Shown here: piece by piece, positions 27,350-35,593 of the stretch
Layout of the letters: each line of letters starts with the position of its first letter
Position numbering within the stretch: position 1 is the first letter of the stretch
NCBI GenBank assembly: GCA_963850535.1
Contig: CAWKMC010000021.1
Coordinates: forward strand, 62,001-126,000
Origin: JAMXLO01 sp963850535
GTDB lineage: Bacteria > Pseudomonadota > Alphaproteobacteria > Acetobacterales > Acetobacteraceae
Length of the DNA: 64,000 nt
Direction: 5' to 3'
The notes under the pieces: generated by a model
Databases searched by the model: none
Told to the model about the DNA's origin: nothing
Seen by the model: the letters and a program-made list of their open reading frames with translations, nothing else
Program-made: the position numbers and the translations under genes

Positions 27350-28508
27350 GTGCCCGAGTTCATTCTCTCTGACAGCCTGATAGACAACTGCGCCCAACGT
27401 GCTGCAGCGTGACGATCGGGAGAACCGGTTCTTTTTCGAGGACCTGGAGGAGTTGCGGGCAGCCAAGTACCTCCTCGCTGTGGTACCACGAGAATTCGGC
27501 GGCCTGGGTCTAACTCTCAGCGAGATATGCCAAGAGCAACGTAGACTGGCACGGCGATCTGCTCCGACCGCCTTGGCGGTGAACATGCATCTTGGTGCAA
27601 CCGGTCACGCCGCCGATCTTTGGCGTAAAGGGAATTCATCACTGGCCTGGATGCTTGAGGAGGCTGCACAGGGCGCAATCTTTGCTTACGGCTACTCGGA
27701 GTCGGGAAATGACTTGGAAGGCCTGTACGCCACGACACGCGCCGAGCGCGCCGATGGTGGATGGCGGTTCTACGGACACCGACATTTCGGCAGTCTGTCG
27801 CCAGTCTGGAACTGGCTCAACACCTACGGTGTGGATGCCAGCGATCCAAATGATCCGAAACTGGTCTTCGCGGTGATCTCACGGGAGTCGCCGGGGTATC
27901 GGATCGTCGAGAACTGGGACACTCTCGGCATGCGTGCGACGCAGAGCCACGACACAATTCTGGAAGGCGTGTTTGTTCCCGATCGCTATGTGCAATGGAT
28001 CGGCAAGCCGGGGTTTGCCGGATTACTGACCGTCTTTGGCTGGTTCGAGCCATTGTTCGCGAATGTCTATGTAGGTTTGGCGGAACGCGCACGTGATCTG
28101 GCAATCGAGCGCGTGAAGAAGAAAACCTCCGTGGCAATGGCTCGCTCAATGGCCTATCACCCGGAGGTACAGCATATCGCCGCGCGGATCTTCTATGAAC
28201 TGGAAGCGATGATCCCACAGGTTGAGCGGATCGCTGACGATTGGACGAACAATCGGGATCACGGCGAACTATGGCCGGCGAAGCTGGTCGCAGTGAAGCA
28301 TCGCTGCGTCGAGGGGGCATTCAAAGTGGCTGACCTGGCACTGGAAATCTCGGGCGGCCGCGGCATGTTTCGGGGGGACGAACTCGAGCGGCTTTACCGA
28401 GACGCCCGCTGCGGCCGGTTCCATCCGGCAAACCCAATGGTGGTCCATGAGGTAATGGGGAAATGCGCTCTTGGCGTCTTGGCTGATGAAGGGCCGCGTT
28501 GGGGCTGA
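27350..28508 (+). CDS. Acyl-CoA dehydrogenase superfamily flavoprotein, one frameshift
   Basis: Frame-corrected length 385 residues. The ACAD fold is visible: PREFGGLGLTLSEICQEQ, the FAD-binding AYGYSESGNDLEG (in place of the usual ..TEPxxGSD), the WDTLGMRATQSHDTILEGVFVP strand set, and the C-terminal ISGGRGMFRGDELERLYRDARCG. One extra T at 27410 breaks the frame early. GTG 27350 was chosen as start because GGAG lies 6 bases before it; ATG 27338 is in frame as an alternative. No obvious catalytic Glu is seen, so a flavin monooxygenase of the DszC type is as likely as a true dehydrogenase. Confidence 0.72.
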
Positions 28509-28532
28509 ACATGGCAGAACTGGGAGGACGGA

Positions 28533-29009
28533 ATGATGCTTCGTGTGTCTGTTGCGGCGGCCATCGCGCTCGTTGGTGCCATCGGAACGTCACTTGGGGA
28601 GCAGCCAACCAAAGGTTCCTATTCCTTCGGTCCAGACCAGACAATTGCCGACATCGGCCTGCTGACCTGGGCGCCGTTGAAACTGGACGGGCTGCCAGAG
28701 GGAATCGAGATTGCGACCCTGCGCGGCGATCTCGCTAAAGGCGGCGGGGAGATCCTGTTGCGAACGCCTCCCGGATACGTCGTCCCTAACCATAGCCACA
28801 CCAGTGATGAGCTGTACCTGTGGCTGAAGGGGCCGTTCACGTATGTCGCTGCGGATGGCACGCGGCAACAGATGAACGCGCCAGCCTATATCAGTCTACC
28901 TGGAAACACACCTCATGCACTCGAGTGCGGCAGCGAACAGTGCGTGTTCTATCTTCGTTATGGCCGTCCCTTCGATCTCCAGGTGCATTCGATGCCTGCC
29001 CCGAAATAA
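28533..29009 (+). CDS. Exported cupin-domain protein
   Basis: The 158-residue protein has a signal peptide (MMLRVSVAAAIALVGAIGTS) and one cupin domain with the metal site VPNHSHTSDELYLWLKG and ISLPGNTPHALEC. Two Cys near the end (ALECGSEQCVF) could form a disulfide in the periplasm. It begins 24 bp after the acyl-CoA dehydrogenase-like gene, so it is probably the last gene of that transcript. Substrate unknown. Confidence 0.75.
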   Translation: MMLRVSVAAAIALVGAIGTSLGEQPTKGSYSFGPDQTIADIGLLTWAPLKLDGLPEGIEIATLRGDLAKGGGEILLRTPPGYVVPNHSHTSDELYLWLKGPFTYVAADGTRQQMNAPAYISLPGNTPHALECGSEQCVFYLRYGRPFDLQVHSMPAPK

Positions 29010-29073
29010 TCGGGTGCTTTCCCGCCGAGAGGCACGCCGTCGAGCTTGGCGCGACAAGACCAGCGAGGAGGTA

Positions 29074-30099
29074 TTATGCCCCTAACCGCTCGCGTGCCAA
29101 GTTCGCACCGGCGCCCAGTGCAGCCAGCTTCGCTTCAGCCACGCCCCGGCGCATCGGTGCCATGCCACAGTTGGTGCAGGGAAACACCCGTTCCGCCGGC
29201 ACAAACGACGTCACCTGCGCGATCAGATCAGCGACCTCTTCCGCTGTCTCGACACGATCGCTAGCGACATCGATCACGCCGACCAACAGGTCTTTACCCG
29301 GCAGCAACTCCATCAGCGCCATCGGCACATGTGAATTGCGACACTCGAGCGACACCTGGTCGATGCGGCTGTCCGCTAGAGCCGGAAACGTCTGCTCGTA
29401 TTGGCGCCATTCGGTACCGAGAGTGCCCTTCCAGTCGATGTTCGCCGGAATGCCGTAGCCATAGCAGATATGCACGGCGGTCGTGCAGCCGAGGCCTTCA
29501 GCCGCGCGCTCCAGCGCCGGCACGCCCCATTCCAGCACCGCATCCATGTAAACATTGAACGCCGGCTCGTCGAACTGGATGACATCGACGCCATCCGCCT
29601 CCAGCGCGCGCGCCTCCTGGTTCAACAGTTCGGCGAAAGCCATGGCGAGCGTCGCGCGATCGCCGTAGTGCGTATCGGCGATCGTATCTACGATGGTCAT
29701 CGGCCCGGGCAGCGTGAACTTCAGCTTGCTTGTCGTGTGGGCACGTGCAAGCCGTGCCTCAACGGCGTGCACGCGCCCACGCAGACGAAGCGGCCCGGTG
29801 ACTGTCGGCACCATCGCCTTATAGCGGTCGGCGCGAATGCCGATCTCGATGCGCCGGTCGAAGTCGATGCCCTCGATATTCTCCAGGAAGCCGTGCACGA
29901 AGTGCTGGCGCGACTGCTCGCCGTCGGTCACGACGTCGATGCCGCAATCCTCCTGCAGCTTGATCGCGAGCAGCGTCGCATCGCGCTTTGCCGCCGCCAG
30001 CTCTTCGCCGGCGAGCTTCCATGCCGGCCAAAGCCTGTTCGGCTCGGCGAGCCACGCGGGCTTCGGCAGACTGCCGGCAATGCTGGTCTCGAACATCAT
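29074..30099 (-). CDS. Core MetE-like methionine synthase / methyltransferase
   Basis: The 341-residue protein corresponds to the C-terminal, catalytic half of cobalamin-independent methionine synthase. Landmarks are VVTDGEQSR, FTLPGPMTIVD, DGVDVIQFDEPAFN, the zinc ligands in VHICYGYG (His and Cys) and CTNCGMAPM (Cys). The N-terminal folate-binding half of MetE is absent, as in archaeal and short bacterial MetE-like proteins, so the methyl donor may be a methyl-corrinoid or another compound. It overlaps the FMN oxidase gene upstream by 4 bp. Confidence 0.82.
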   Translation of the reverse strand: MMFETSIAGSLPKPAWLAEPNRLWPAWKLAGEELAAAKRDATLLAIKLQEDCGIDVVTDGEQSRQHFVHGFLENIEGIDFDRRIEIGIRADRYKAMVPTVTGPLRLRGRVHAVEARLARAHTTSKLKFTLPGPMTIVDTIADTHYGDRATLAMAFAELLNQEARALEADGVDVIQFDEPAFNVYMDAVLEWGVPALERAAEGLGCTTAVHICYGYGIPANIDWKGTLGTEWRQYEQTFPALADSRIDQVSLECRNSHVPMALMELLPGKDLLVGVIDVASDRVETAEEVADLIAQVTSFVPAERVFPCTNCGMAPMRRGVAEAKLAALGAGANLARERLGA

Positions 30100-31211
30100 T
30101 CGATGGGCGCCTCAGGCGTACGGAACAGCAATGGGAAGGCGCTGTGGACGTGCGGCGCCGTGACCGGCGGGGCGCCGAGATGCAGGAACGATCGGTTCAA
30201 CTCCGCGAGGTTGCGCGCGCCGGCCAAGGCCATCGCCACCATCACCTCCTGCTCCAGGATCTCCAGCAGCCGGTGCACGCCGCGATCACCCTCCGCCGCC
30301 AGCGCATAACAGTACAGTCGACCCACCGCGATGGCATCGGCGCCCAGCGCGATCGCCTTCACCACGTCGGTGCCGCGCGAGAAGCTGCCATCGATCATCA
30401 CCCGAGCCCGGCCGCGCACCGCGTCCATCACCTCGGGCAATACGTCCATCGCACCACGGCCGTGATCGAGCTGGCGCCCGCCGTGGTTCGATACATACAC
30501 CACCTCGACACCATGCTCGCAGGCGATCACAGCGTCCTCGGCTGTGGCGATACCCTTCAGGATCAGCGGGATACGATGCTTGTCCTTGAAACGCCTCACG
30601 TTGTCCCAGGAGAAGCTGGCCTGGAAGTTGTGCCCGGTCGCCGCGGTGCGCCATGGCTTGACGAAGCGTGCCGCAATGTCGCGTTCGCGCCGCGAATAGG
30701 CGGCAGTATCGACTGTGATGCAGAATGCGTTGTAGCCGGCGTCCACAGCGCGACGCACCACGTCATCGACCCAGTCGTCGTCGCCCCGAACATAGAGCTG
30801 GAAGATCTTCGGTCCGGCGACTGCCTTGGCAGTCTCCTCCAGGCCAGGCTTGGTCACCGAGCTGACGATGATCGGCACACCGAATTCGGTGGCGCCACGG
30901 CCGGCGGTGGCAGCCCCGCCGGCGTCGAATGATTCCAGCGAGCCAACCGGCGCCAACATTACCGGCAGCCGCAGCTTCATACCCAGAAATGTCGTGCCGG
31001 CGTCCACCTGGGATACGTCGCGCAGCACGTGTGGGCGCAGTGCAATCGCATCCAGCGCTGCCCGGTTACGCCGCAGCGTGGTCTCGCTCTCGGTAGCGCC
31101 GATGAGGTAACCCCAAATGTCGCTGGTCAGTTTCGCGCGCGCAGCCGGGATGAATTCGTGCAGGCACTGATAATCGCCGCTCAGTTCAGTCAGGTGAGGT
31201 GCTTCCGGCAT
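30096..31211 (-). CDS. FMN-dependent alpha-hydroxyacid oxidase (LldD / lactate 2-monooxygenase family)
   Basis: The 371-residue TIM-barrel flavoprotein shows the family pattern: LPVMLAPVGSLESFDAGG, ITVDTAAYSRRERDIAAR, PLILKGIATAEDAV, the active-site block YVSNHGGRQLDHGRGAMDVL (catalytic His and Arg) and VMIDGSFSRGTDVVKAIALGADAIAVGR. It oxidises L-2-hydroxyacids to 2-oxoacids. ATG 31211 (MPEAPHLTELSGDYQ) was chosen; the frame stays open upstream into the MFS gene but without resemblance. The stop overlaps the MetE-like start (ATGA). Confidence 0.88.
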   Translation of the reverse strand: MPEAPHLTELSGDYQCLHEFIPAARAKLTSDIWGYLIGATESETTLRRNRAALDAIALRPHVLRDVSQVDAGTTFLGMKLRLPVMLAPVGSLESFDAGGAATAGRGATEFGVPIIVSSVTKPGLEETAKAVAGPKIFQLYVRGDDDWVDDVVRRAVDAGYNAFCITVDTAAYSRRERDIAARFVKPWRTAATGHNFQASFSWDNVRRFKDKHRIPLILKGIATAEDAVIACEHGVEVVYVSNHGGRQLDHGRGAMDVLPEVMDAVRGRARVMIDGSFSRGTDVVKAIALGADAIAVGRLYCYALAAEGDRGVHRLLEILEQEVMVAMALAGARNLAELNRSFLHLGAPPVTAPHVHSAFPLLFRTPEAPIE

Positions 31212-31234
31212 CGATCTTCCTTCCCCGGTAGGCG

Positions 31235-32464
31235 TTATACGGTCAGCATAGCGGATGTGCGTGCGAGTGGCGGCATGGGTCGCGTTTCCGGCATCGCCAG
31301 CCAGACAGCCGCAACGGATGCGAGTCCGATGAACGAGAGAAACAGAAAGGCCACCGGCGCGCCGAACATATCGGCAATCCAGCCTGCCAAGGTGGTGCTC
31401 GCGGTGGCTCCCAGGCCGGCCGCGAGGCCTAGCGAGCCGATGGCCAGATTGAGATAGCCTGACTGCCGCGTGACATCGGCGGCAATCAGCGGCATGGCCA
31501 AGCCGAACACAGTGGCACTGACGCCGTCGAGCGCCTGGATCACCACCAACGGCAGTGCATCGGGCAGGCTGACGAACAGCAGCCCGCGCAATGGAAGTGC
31601 CGCGAAGCCGAACAGCAGGACCGGACGGCGACCGAGCCGCTCGGCGAGGCGTCCGGCCCATGGTGAGCAGGCCACTGCCACCGCTTGGGGAACGATCACC
31701 GCCGCCGACACCACGAACCCGGTCTGTCCGCCGCGCTTTGCCAGCTCATTCAACACCAGCGGCAGCATTGCGGCGTTGGCCAGGTGGAACAACACCACGC
31801 AGGCGGCAAAGATATGCAGCGGTGTCTCGCGGAAGAGATGCCAGGGACGCAGGCGCTGCTGCTTTCGCTGGCGCGGATGCAGCACGGCCGCATGGTCGCT
31901 CTCTGGGACGCGCTCGGTTCCTGAGAACAGCACAATCGAGGCAAGCGCTGGGATGACCAGGGCCGCACTGACCAGGAAAACGACGCCGTCCGATAGATAA
32001 TGCGCAAAGGCACCCAGCACCGCCGCCGCGAACGCGGTGCCGAGTGACGCATAGCGGCCGTTGATGCCGAGACGTTCGCTGAATGCAGCATGACCACACA
32101 GCAAAAGGCTGAGGGCGGCAATCGCGGGCGTGATCAGGCAGCCGGCGAAGCCACGCACTACCTGCGCGGTCAGGACCGGTCCCCAGGATGGGGCCTCGAA
32201 CACAATGAGCGAGCCGATGGCAAGCAGCACCAGCGCGATCGCCGTCGAGAGTCGCTTCAAATGGATGGTATCAACGACCCATCCGGCCGGCAGCTGGAAG
32301 ACGAGAGCTGCGAGCGTACCGACGCTGAGCGCAAGGCCGACATGGACCTGACTCCAGCCCTGCTGGGTAAGATAGACGGTGAAGAACGGCCCGAAGGCCG
32401 TTTGCATCGCTGCACTGAAGAAATTGAGGCCGTTGAGACCAAGCTGGCAACGCAGCGGGATCAT
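31235..32464 (-). CDS. MFS transporter
   Basis: A 409-residue major-facilitator protein with 12 hydrophobic helices. N-terminal helix LNFFSAAMQTAFGPFFTVYLTQQGW and the loop WVVDTIHLKRLS in the motif A position (a weak match), with the second motif A copy GRLAERLGRRPVLLFG. It precedes the FMN oxidase by 23 bp on the same strand, so MFS, oxidase and MetE-like protein form one transcript; transport of a hydroxyacid or methylated compound is inferred from that only. Confidence 0.8.
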   Translation of the reverse strand: MIPLRCQLGLNGLNFFSAAMQTAFGPFFTVYLTQQGWSQVHVGLALSVGTLAALVFQLPAGWVVDTIHLKRLSTAIALVLLAIGSLIVFEAPSWGPVLTAQVVRGFAGCLITPAIAALSLLLCGHAAFSERLGINGRYASLGTAFAAAVLGAFAHYLSDGVVFLVSAALVIPALASIVLFSGTERVPESDHAAVLHPRQRKQQRLRPWHLFRETPLHIFAACVVLFHLANAAMLPLVLNELAKRGGQTGFVVSAAVIVPQAVAVACSPWAGRLAERLGRRPVLLFGFAALPLRGLLFVSLPDALPLVVIQALDGVSATVFGLAMPLIAADVTRQSGYLNLAIGSLGLAAGLGATASTTLAGWIADMFGAPVAFLFLSFIGLASVAAVWLAMPETRPMPPLARTSAMLTV

Positions 32465-32481
32465 CGAGCGAGCAACCTGTC

Positions 32482-32517
32482 ATCAACAAAAGGGCCGGGC
32501 AGATCACCGCCCGGCCC
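32482..32517 (-). terminator. Rho-independent terminator after the glycosyltransferase gene
   Basis: A perfect 9-bp stem, GGGCCGGGC (32492-32500) and GCCCGGCCC (32509-32517), encloses an 8-base loop. Read on the minus strand the stem is followed at once by TTTTGTTG, the expected U-rich tail. It ends transcription coming from the glycosyltransferase gene before the MFS gene begins at 32464. Confidence 0.8.
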
Positions 32518-32587
32518 GATGGTAATGTCTGCTCCGCCTCATGTCAGTCCCTGCCGCAACCCCTTCGGTACGGCGGTTGACACAGGA

Positions 32588-33643
32588 TCAGTCGCCAACG
32601 GCGCGAAGCAACGGCCGCTGCGGCTCGCACAGCTCCTCGTAGAGCTCGACATAGTCCTCGGCCATGCGCCTCGACGTGAAGCGACGGTCGAACGTCTGGC
32701 GCACCTTTGCGCGATCGAGTTCACGAAGCCGCTCGACCGCCGCCGCTGCGGCGGCCTCGTCGTGGACAATGAAGCCGGTGACGCCGTGATCGATCACCTC
32801 GGGCACCGAACCGCGGTCGAATGCGATCACCGGAGTACCGCACGCCATACTCTCGATCATCACCAGACCGAACGGCTCCGGCCAGTCGATCGGGAACAGC
32901 AGCGCATGTGCCCCTGACAGAAAAGCGGGTTTCTGGCCGTCGTTGATCTCACCAATGAACTCAACCCATGGGCTGGCATCGATCAGCGGCTTGATTTCAT
33001 TTTGGTAGTACTTCTTGTCGGCGCTATCGACCTTGGCCGCGATCTTTAGCCGCATGCCCGCTGCGCCGGCGATACGAATTGCCTTATCAACGCCTTTTTC
33101 CGGCGAAATGCGCCCAAGAAACGCCAGATAGTCCTGCTCCAAGGACTGTGGCGTTAGCAGGTTCGCAGGCATGCCGTGGTGCACCGTGCGGATCCAGTTC
33201 AGGCGAGGAATCGGCCGGCGCTGGCTGTCGGAGATCGACACGAATGGCGCATCGATAAGTTCGTAGACATCCTTGAATTCAGGGATGTCGAGGCGGCCGT
33301 GCAGCGTGGTCAGGAATGGCGTGCGCTGCCGACTGAACAGCGACAGAGGGAAGTAGTCGGTATGGAAGTGCAGCACATCGAATTCGTCGGCGCGACGATA
33401 GATCAGCTCCATCATCCGCATGTAGATCGCGATCCAGTCGACCACACTCGGATCGAGCCGCAGCGCCTCATCACGCATCGGGGCAAGCTTGGCCGAGGTA
33501 ATCGAGTCACCACTGGCAAACAGCGTCACGTCGTGACCCATCGCCACCAGCTCCTCGGTGAGGGAGTAGACGACACGTTCAGTACCACCGTACAACTTCG
33601 GTGGCACCGCTTCGAAAAGCGGAGAGATTTGACCAATACGCAT
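32588..33643 (-). CDS. Glycosyltransferase family 4 protein
   Basis: A 351-residue GT-B glycosyltransferase. The N-terminal domain starts MRIGQISPLFEAVPPKLYGG with the GGTERV acceptor loop; the C-terminal donor domain has LAFLGRISPEKGVDKAI and the EPFGLVMIE (E-x7-E) motif, then MACGTPVIAFDRGSVPEVI. Proteins starting this way are common in trehalose or exopolysaccharide loci; donor and acceptor cannot be read from sequence. It is divergent from the ABC exporter/otsA genes and ends in a clear terminator. Confidence 0.85.
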   Translation of the reverse strand: MRIGQISPLFEAVPPKLYGGTERVVYSLTEELVAMGHDVTLFASGDSITSAKLAPMRDEALRLDPSVVDWIAIYMRMMELIYRRADEFDVLHFHTDYFPLSLFSRQRTPFLTTLHGRLDIPEFKDVYELIDAPFVSISDSQRRPIPRLNWIRTVHHGMPANLLTPQSLEQDYLAFLGRISPEKGVDKAIRIAGAAGMRLKIAAKVDSADKKYYQNEIKPLIDASPWVEFIGEINDGQKPAFLSGAHALLFPIDWPEPFGLVMIESMACGTPVIAFDRGSVPEVIDHGVTGFIVHDEAAAAAAVERLRELDRAKVRQTFDRRFTSRRMAEDYVELYEELCEPQRPLLRAVGD

Positions 33644-33703
33644 GAAGTATGGGGTCCCGGGTTTTCTTCCGTTGAACTGTGATCCGCTCAGCTTTACTGT
33701 GCC

Positions 33704-33732
33704 TTGACTTGTTCAAAAGCCTCGCTTAATCA
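33704..33732 (+). promoter_or_regulatory. Possible sigma70-type promoter before the ABC exporter
   Basis: TTGACT (33704-33709) and TAATCA (33727-33732) are separated by 17 bases in an AT-rich stretch between two divergent genes. TATAGG at 33742-33747 is another -10-like hexamer. The match to the consensus is partial, so this is only a candidate. Confidence 0.3.
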
Positions 33733-33747
33733 CCATTTTGTTATAGG

Positions 33748-35592
33748 ATGCGAATGTGGCGCGAAATGGCGACAATTACGGCTGAAATGAGGCGCGGAGA
33801 AAGGCAGGCCAACATGCCGGCTGCCAACATGCCGGCTGTCAGATCCCGCCCGCTCGGATTCCTATGGCGCTACGTAAGCCGTCACCCGTGGGGGCACGCG
33901 ACGGTCTTCCTGTCGGTGCTCGTGGCAGTGGTCTGCGCGGTGTCGGTCCAATACGGACTGAAGAACCTGGTGGACATCGTCGCCGCGGGACCGGCCAAGG
34001 CGGGCAGCCATATCTGGTGGGCTTTTGCCGCTCTGTGCGGACTGGTCGCCGCAGATAACCTGCTGTGGCGTATCGGCGGCTGGGCCGCGGCGCATACGTT
34101 CGTTGCAGTAACAGGCGACATCAGGCGCGACCTGTTCGGTCATCTGTCGGGCCACTCCCCCAGCTATTTCGCCGAACGCCTGCCTGGCGCGCTGGCAAGC
34201 CGGATTACCGCAACGTCCAATGCGACTTTCACCGTAGAGAACACCGGGTCGTGGAACGTGCTCCCGCCCTGCGTCGCCGTGGTCTGCTCCATCGTCTTCA
34301 TCGGCTCGGTCAATCTGACGATGGCGGGAGCGCTGGTTGCGGCCTCGGTGGCGATGGGAGCGCTGATCTTTCACCTCGCACGCCGCGGCACGCCGCTGCA
34401 CCGAAGCTTCGCCAGCAAGGCGGCTGCGGTCGATGGTGAACTCGTCGATGTGATCGGCAACATGGGCGTGGTCCGCGCATTCGGCGCGATGTTTCGCGAG
34501 CAGAGCCGCGTCGCCTCGACCATCGGCATCGAGATGGGCGCGCGGCGCAGTAGCCTGATCTACCTAGAACGTCTGCGGCTGATCCATGCGGTCATCACCA
34601 CGCTGCTGATCGCGGGCGTGGTGGCGTGGGGCATCACACTGTGGCAGAGCGGCGCGGCGACGGTCGGCGACCTGGTGCTGATTACGTCGCTGTCCTTCGG
34701 CATCCTGCACTGCACGCGCGACCTGGCAGTGGCATTGGTGGATCTGACCCAGCACGTGGCTCGGCTGGAGGAGGCGATCGGATCGCTGCTCATACCGCAT
34801 GAACTGCCGGACCGGCCGGGCGCTCGCCCGCTCCTGCAGGGAGTGGGGGAGGTCATGTTCGACGCCGTGAGCTTCGCCTATCCGGGACGGGCGCCGGTGC
34901 TGCGGGAGTTCGACCTGACTATCCAGCCTGGCCAGCGGGTCGGACTGGTCGGCTACTCAGGCGCCGGCAAGTCGACCGTGCTGGGACTGCTGCAGCGGTT
35001 CTACGACGTGGGCGGCGGGCGCATTCTGGTCGATGGGCAGGACATCCGCGATGTGACGCAGGAGAGCCTGCGCGCCAGCATGGCAATCGTGCCGCAGGAC
35101 ATCAGCCTGTTCCACCGTACGGTGCTGGAGAACATCCGGTACGCCAACCCCGACGCTCAGGAACGCGAGGTGATGGCGGCGGCCGAGATGGCCAATTGCC
35201 GCGAGTTCATCGAGGCGCTGCCGGACGGCTTCGACACGATGGTGGGCGATCGCGGCGTGAAGCTCTCCGGCGGACAGCGGCAGCGGCTTGCCATCGCCCG
35301 TGCTTTGTTGAAGGACGCGCCGATCCTGCTGCTCGACGAGGCGACCAGTGCTCTGGACAGCGAAAGCGAGCGGGCGATCCAGGACGCGCTGGACCGGCTG
35401 ATGCAAGGGCGCACGGTGATCGCCATCGCCCATCGGCTGGCGACCTTGAAGAGCTTCGATCGCATTATCGTCATGGATCGCGGGCGGATCGTCGACGATG
35501 GATCGCCGGGCATACTGGCAATGCGTCCGGGTCCGTATCGCGAACTGCTGCGCAAGCAGCAGCTGGTGGACCCGGTTCCGGAAGCCGCCTGA
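33748..35592 (+). CDS. ABC exporter, fused permease and ATPase
   Basis: The 614-residue half-transporter has an N-terminal six-helix type 1 exporter domain and a C-terminal ATPase with Walker A GYSGAGKST, signature LSGGQRQRLAIARALL, Walker B ILLLDEATSALD and the H-loop AIAHRLATL. MsbA/NdvA-like proteins of this build export lipids, glycans or peptides. The start is uncertain: ATG 33748, 33814 and 33829 are all in frame, and a 15-bp tandem repeat (AACATGCCGGCTGCC, 33811-33840) creates the last two. otsA begins 1 bp after its stop. Confidence 0.85.
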   Translation: MRMWREMATITAEMRRGERQANMPAANMPAVRSRPLGFLWRYVSRHPWGHATVFLSVLVAVVCAVSVQYGLKNLVDIVAAGPAKAGSHIWWAFAALCGLVAADNLLWRIGGWAAAHTFVAVTGDIRRDLFGHLSGHSPSYFAERLPGALASRITATSNATFTVENTGSWNVLPPCVAVVCSIVFIGSVNLTMAGALVAASVAMGALIFHLARRGTPLHRSFASKAAAVDGELVDVIGNMGVVRAFGAMFREQSRVASTIGIEMGARRSSLIYLERLRLIHAVITTLLIAGVVAWGITLWQSGAATVGDLVLITSLSFGILHCTRDLAVALVDLTQHVARLEEAIGSLLIPHELPDRPGARPLLQGVGEVMFDAVSFAYPGRAPVLREFDLTIQPGQRVGLVGYSGAGKSTVLGLLQRFYDVGGGRILVDGQDIRDVTQESLRASMAIVPQDISLFHRTVLENIRYANPDAQEREVMAAAEMANCREFIEALPDGFDTMVGDRGVKLSGGQRQRLAIARALLKDAPILLLDEATSALDSESERAIQDALDRLMQGRTVIAIAHRLATLKSFDRIIVMDRGRIVDDGSPGILAMRPGPYRELLRKQQLVDPVPEAA

Positions 35593-35593
35593 C

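Noticed and set aside
29401..30309. 302-codon plus-strand open frame
   Set aside because: Antisense to the MetE-like gene; composition is shadow-like.
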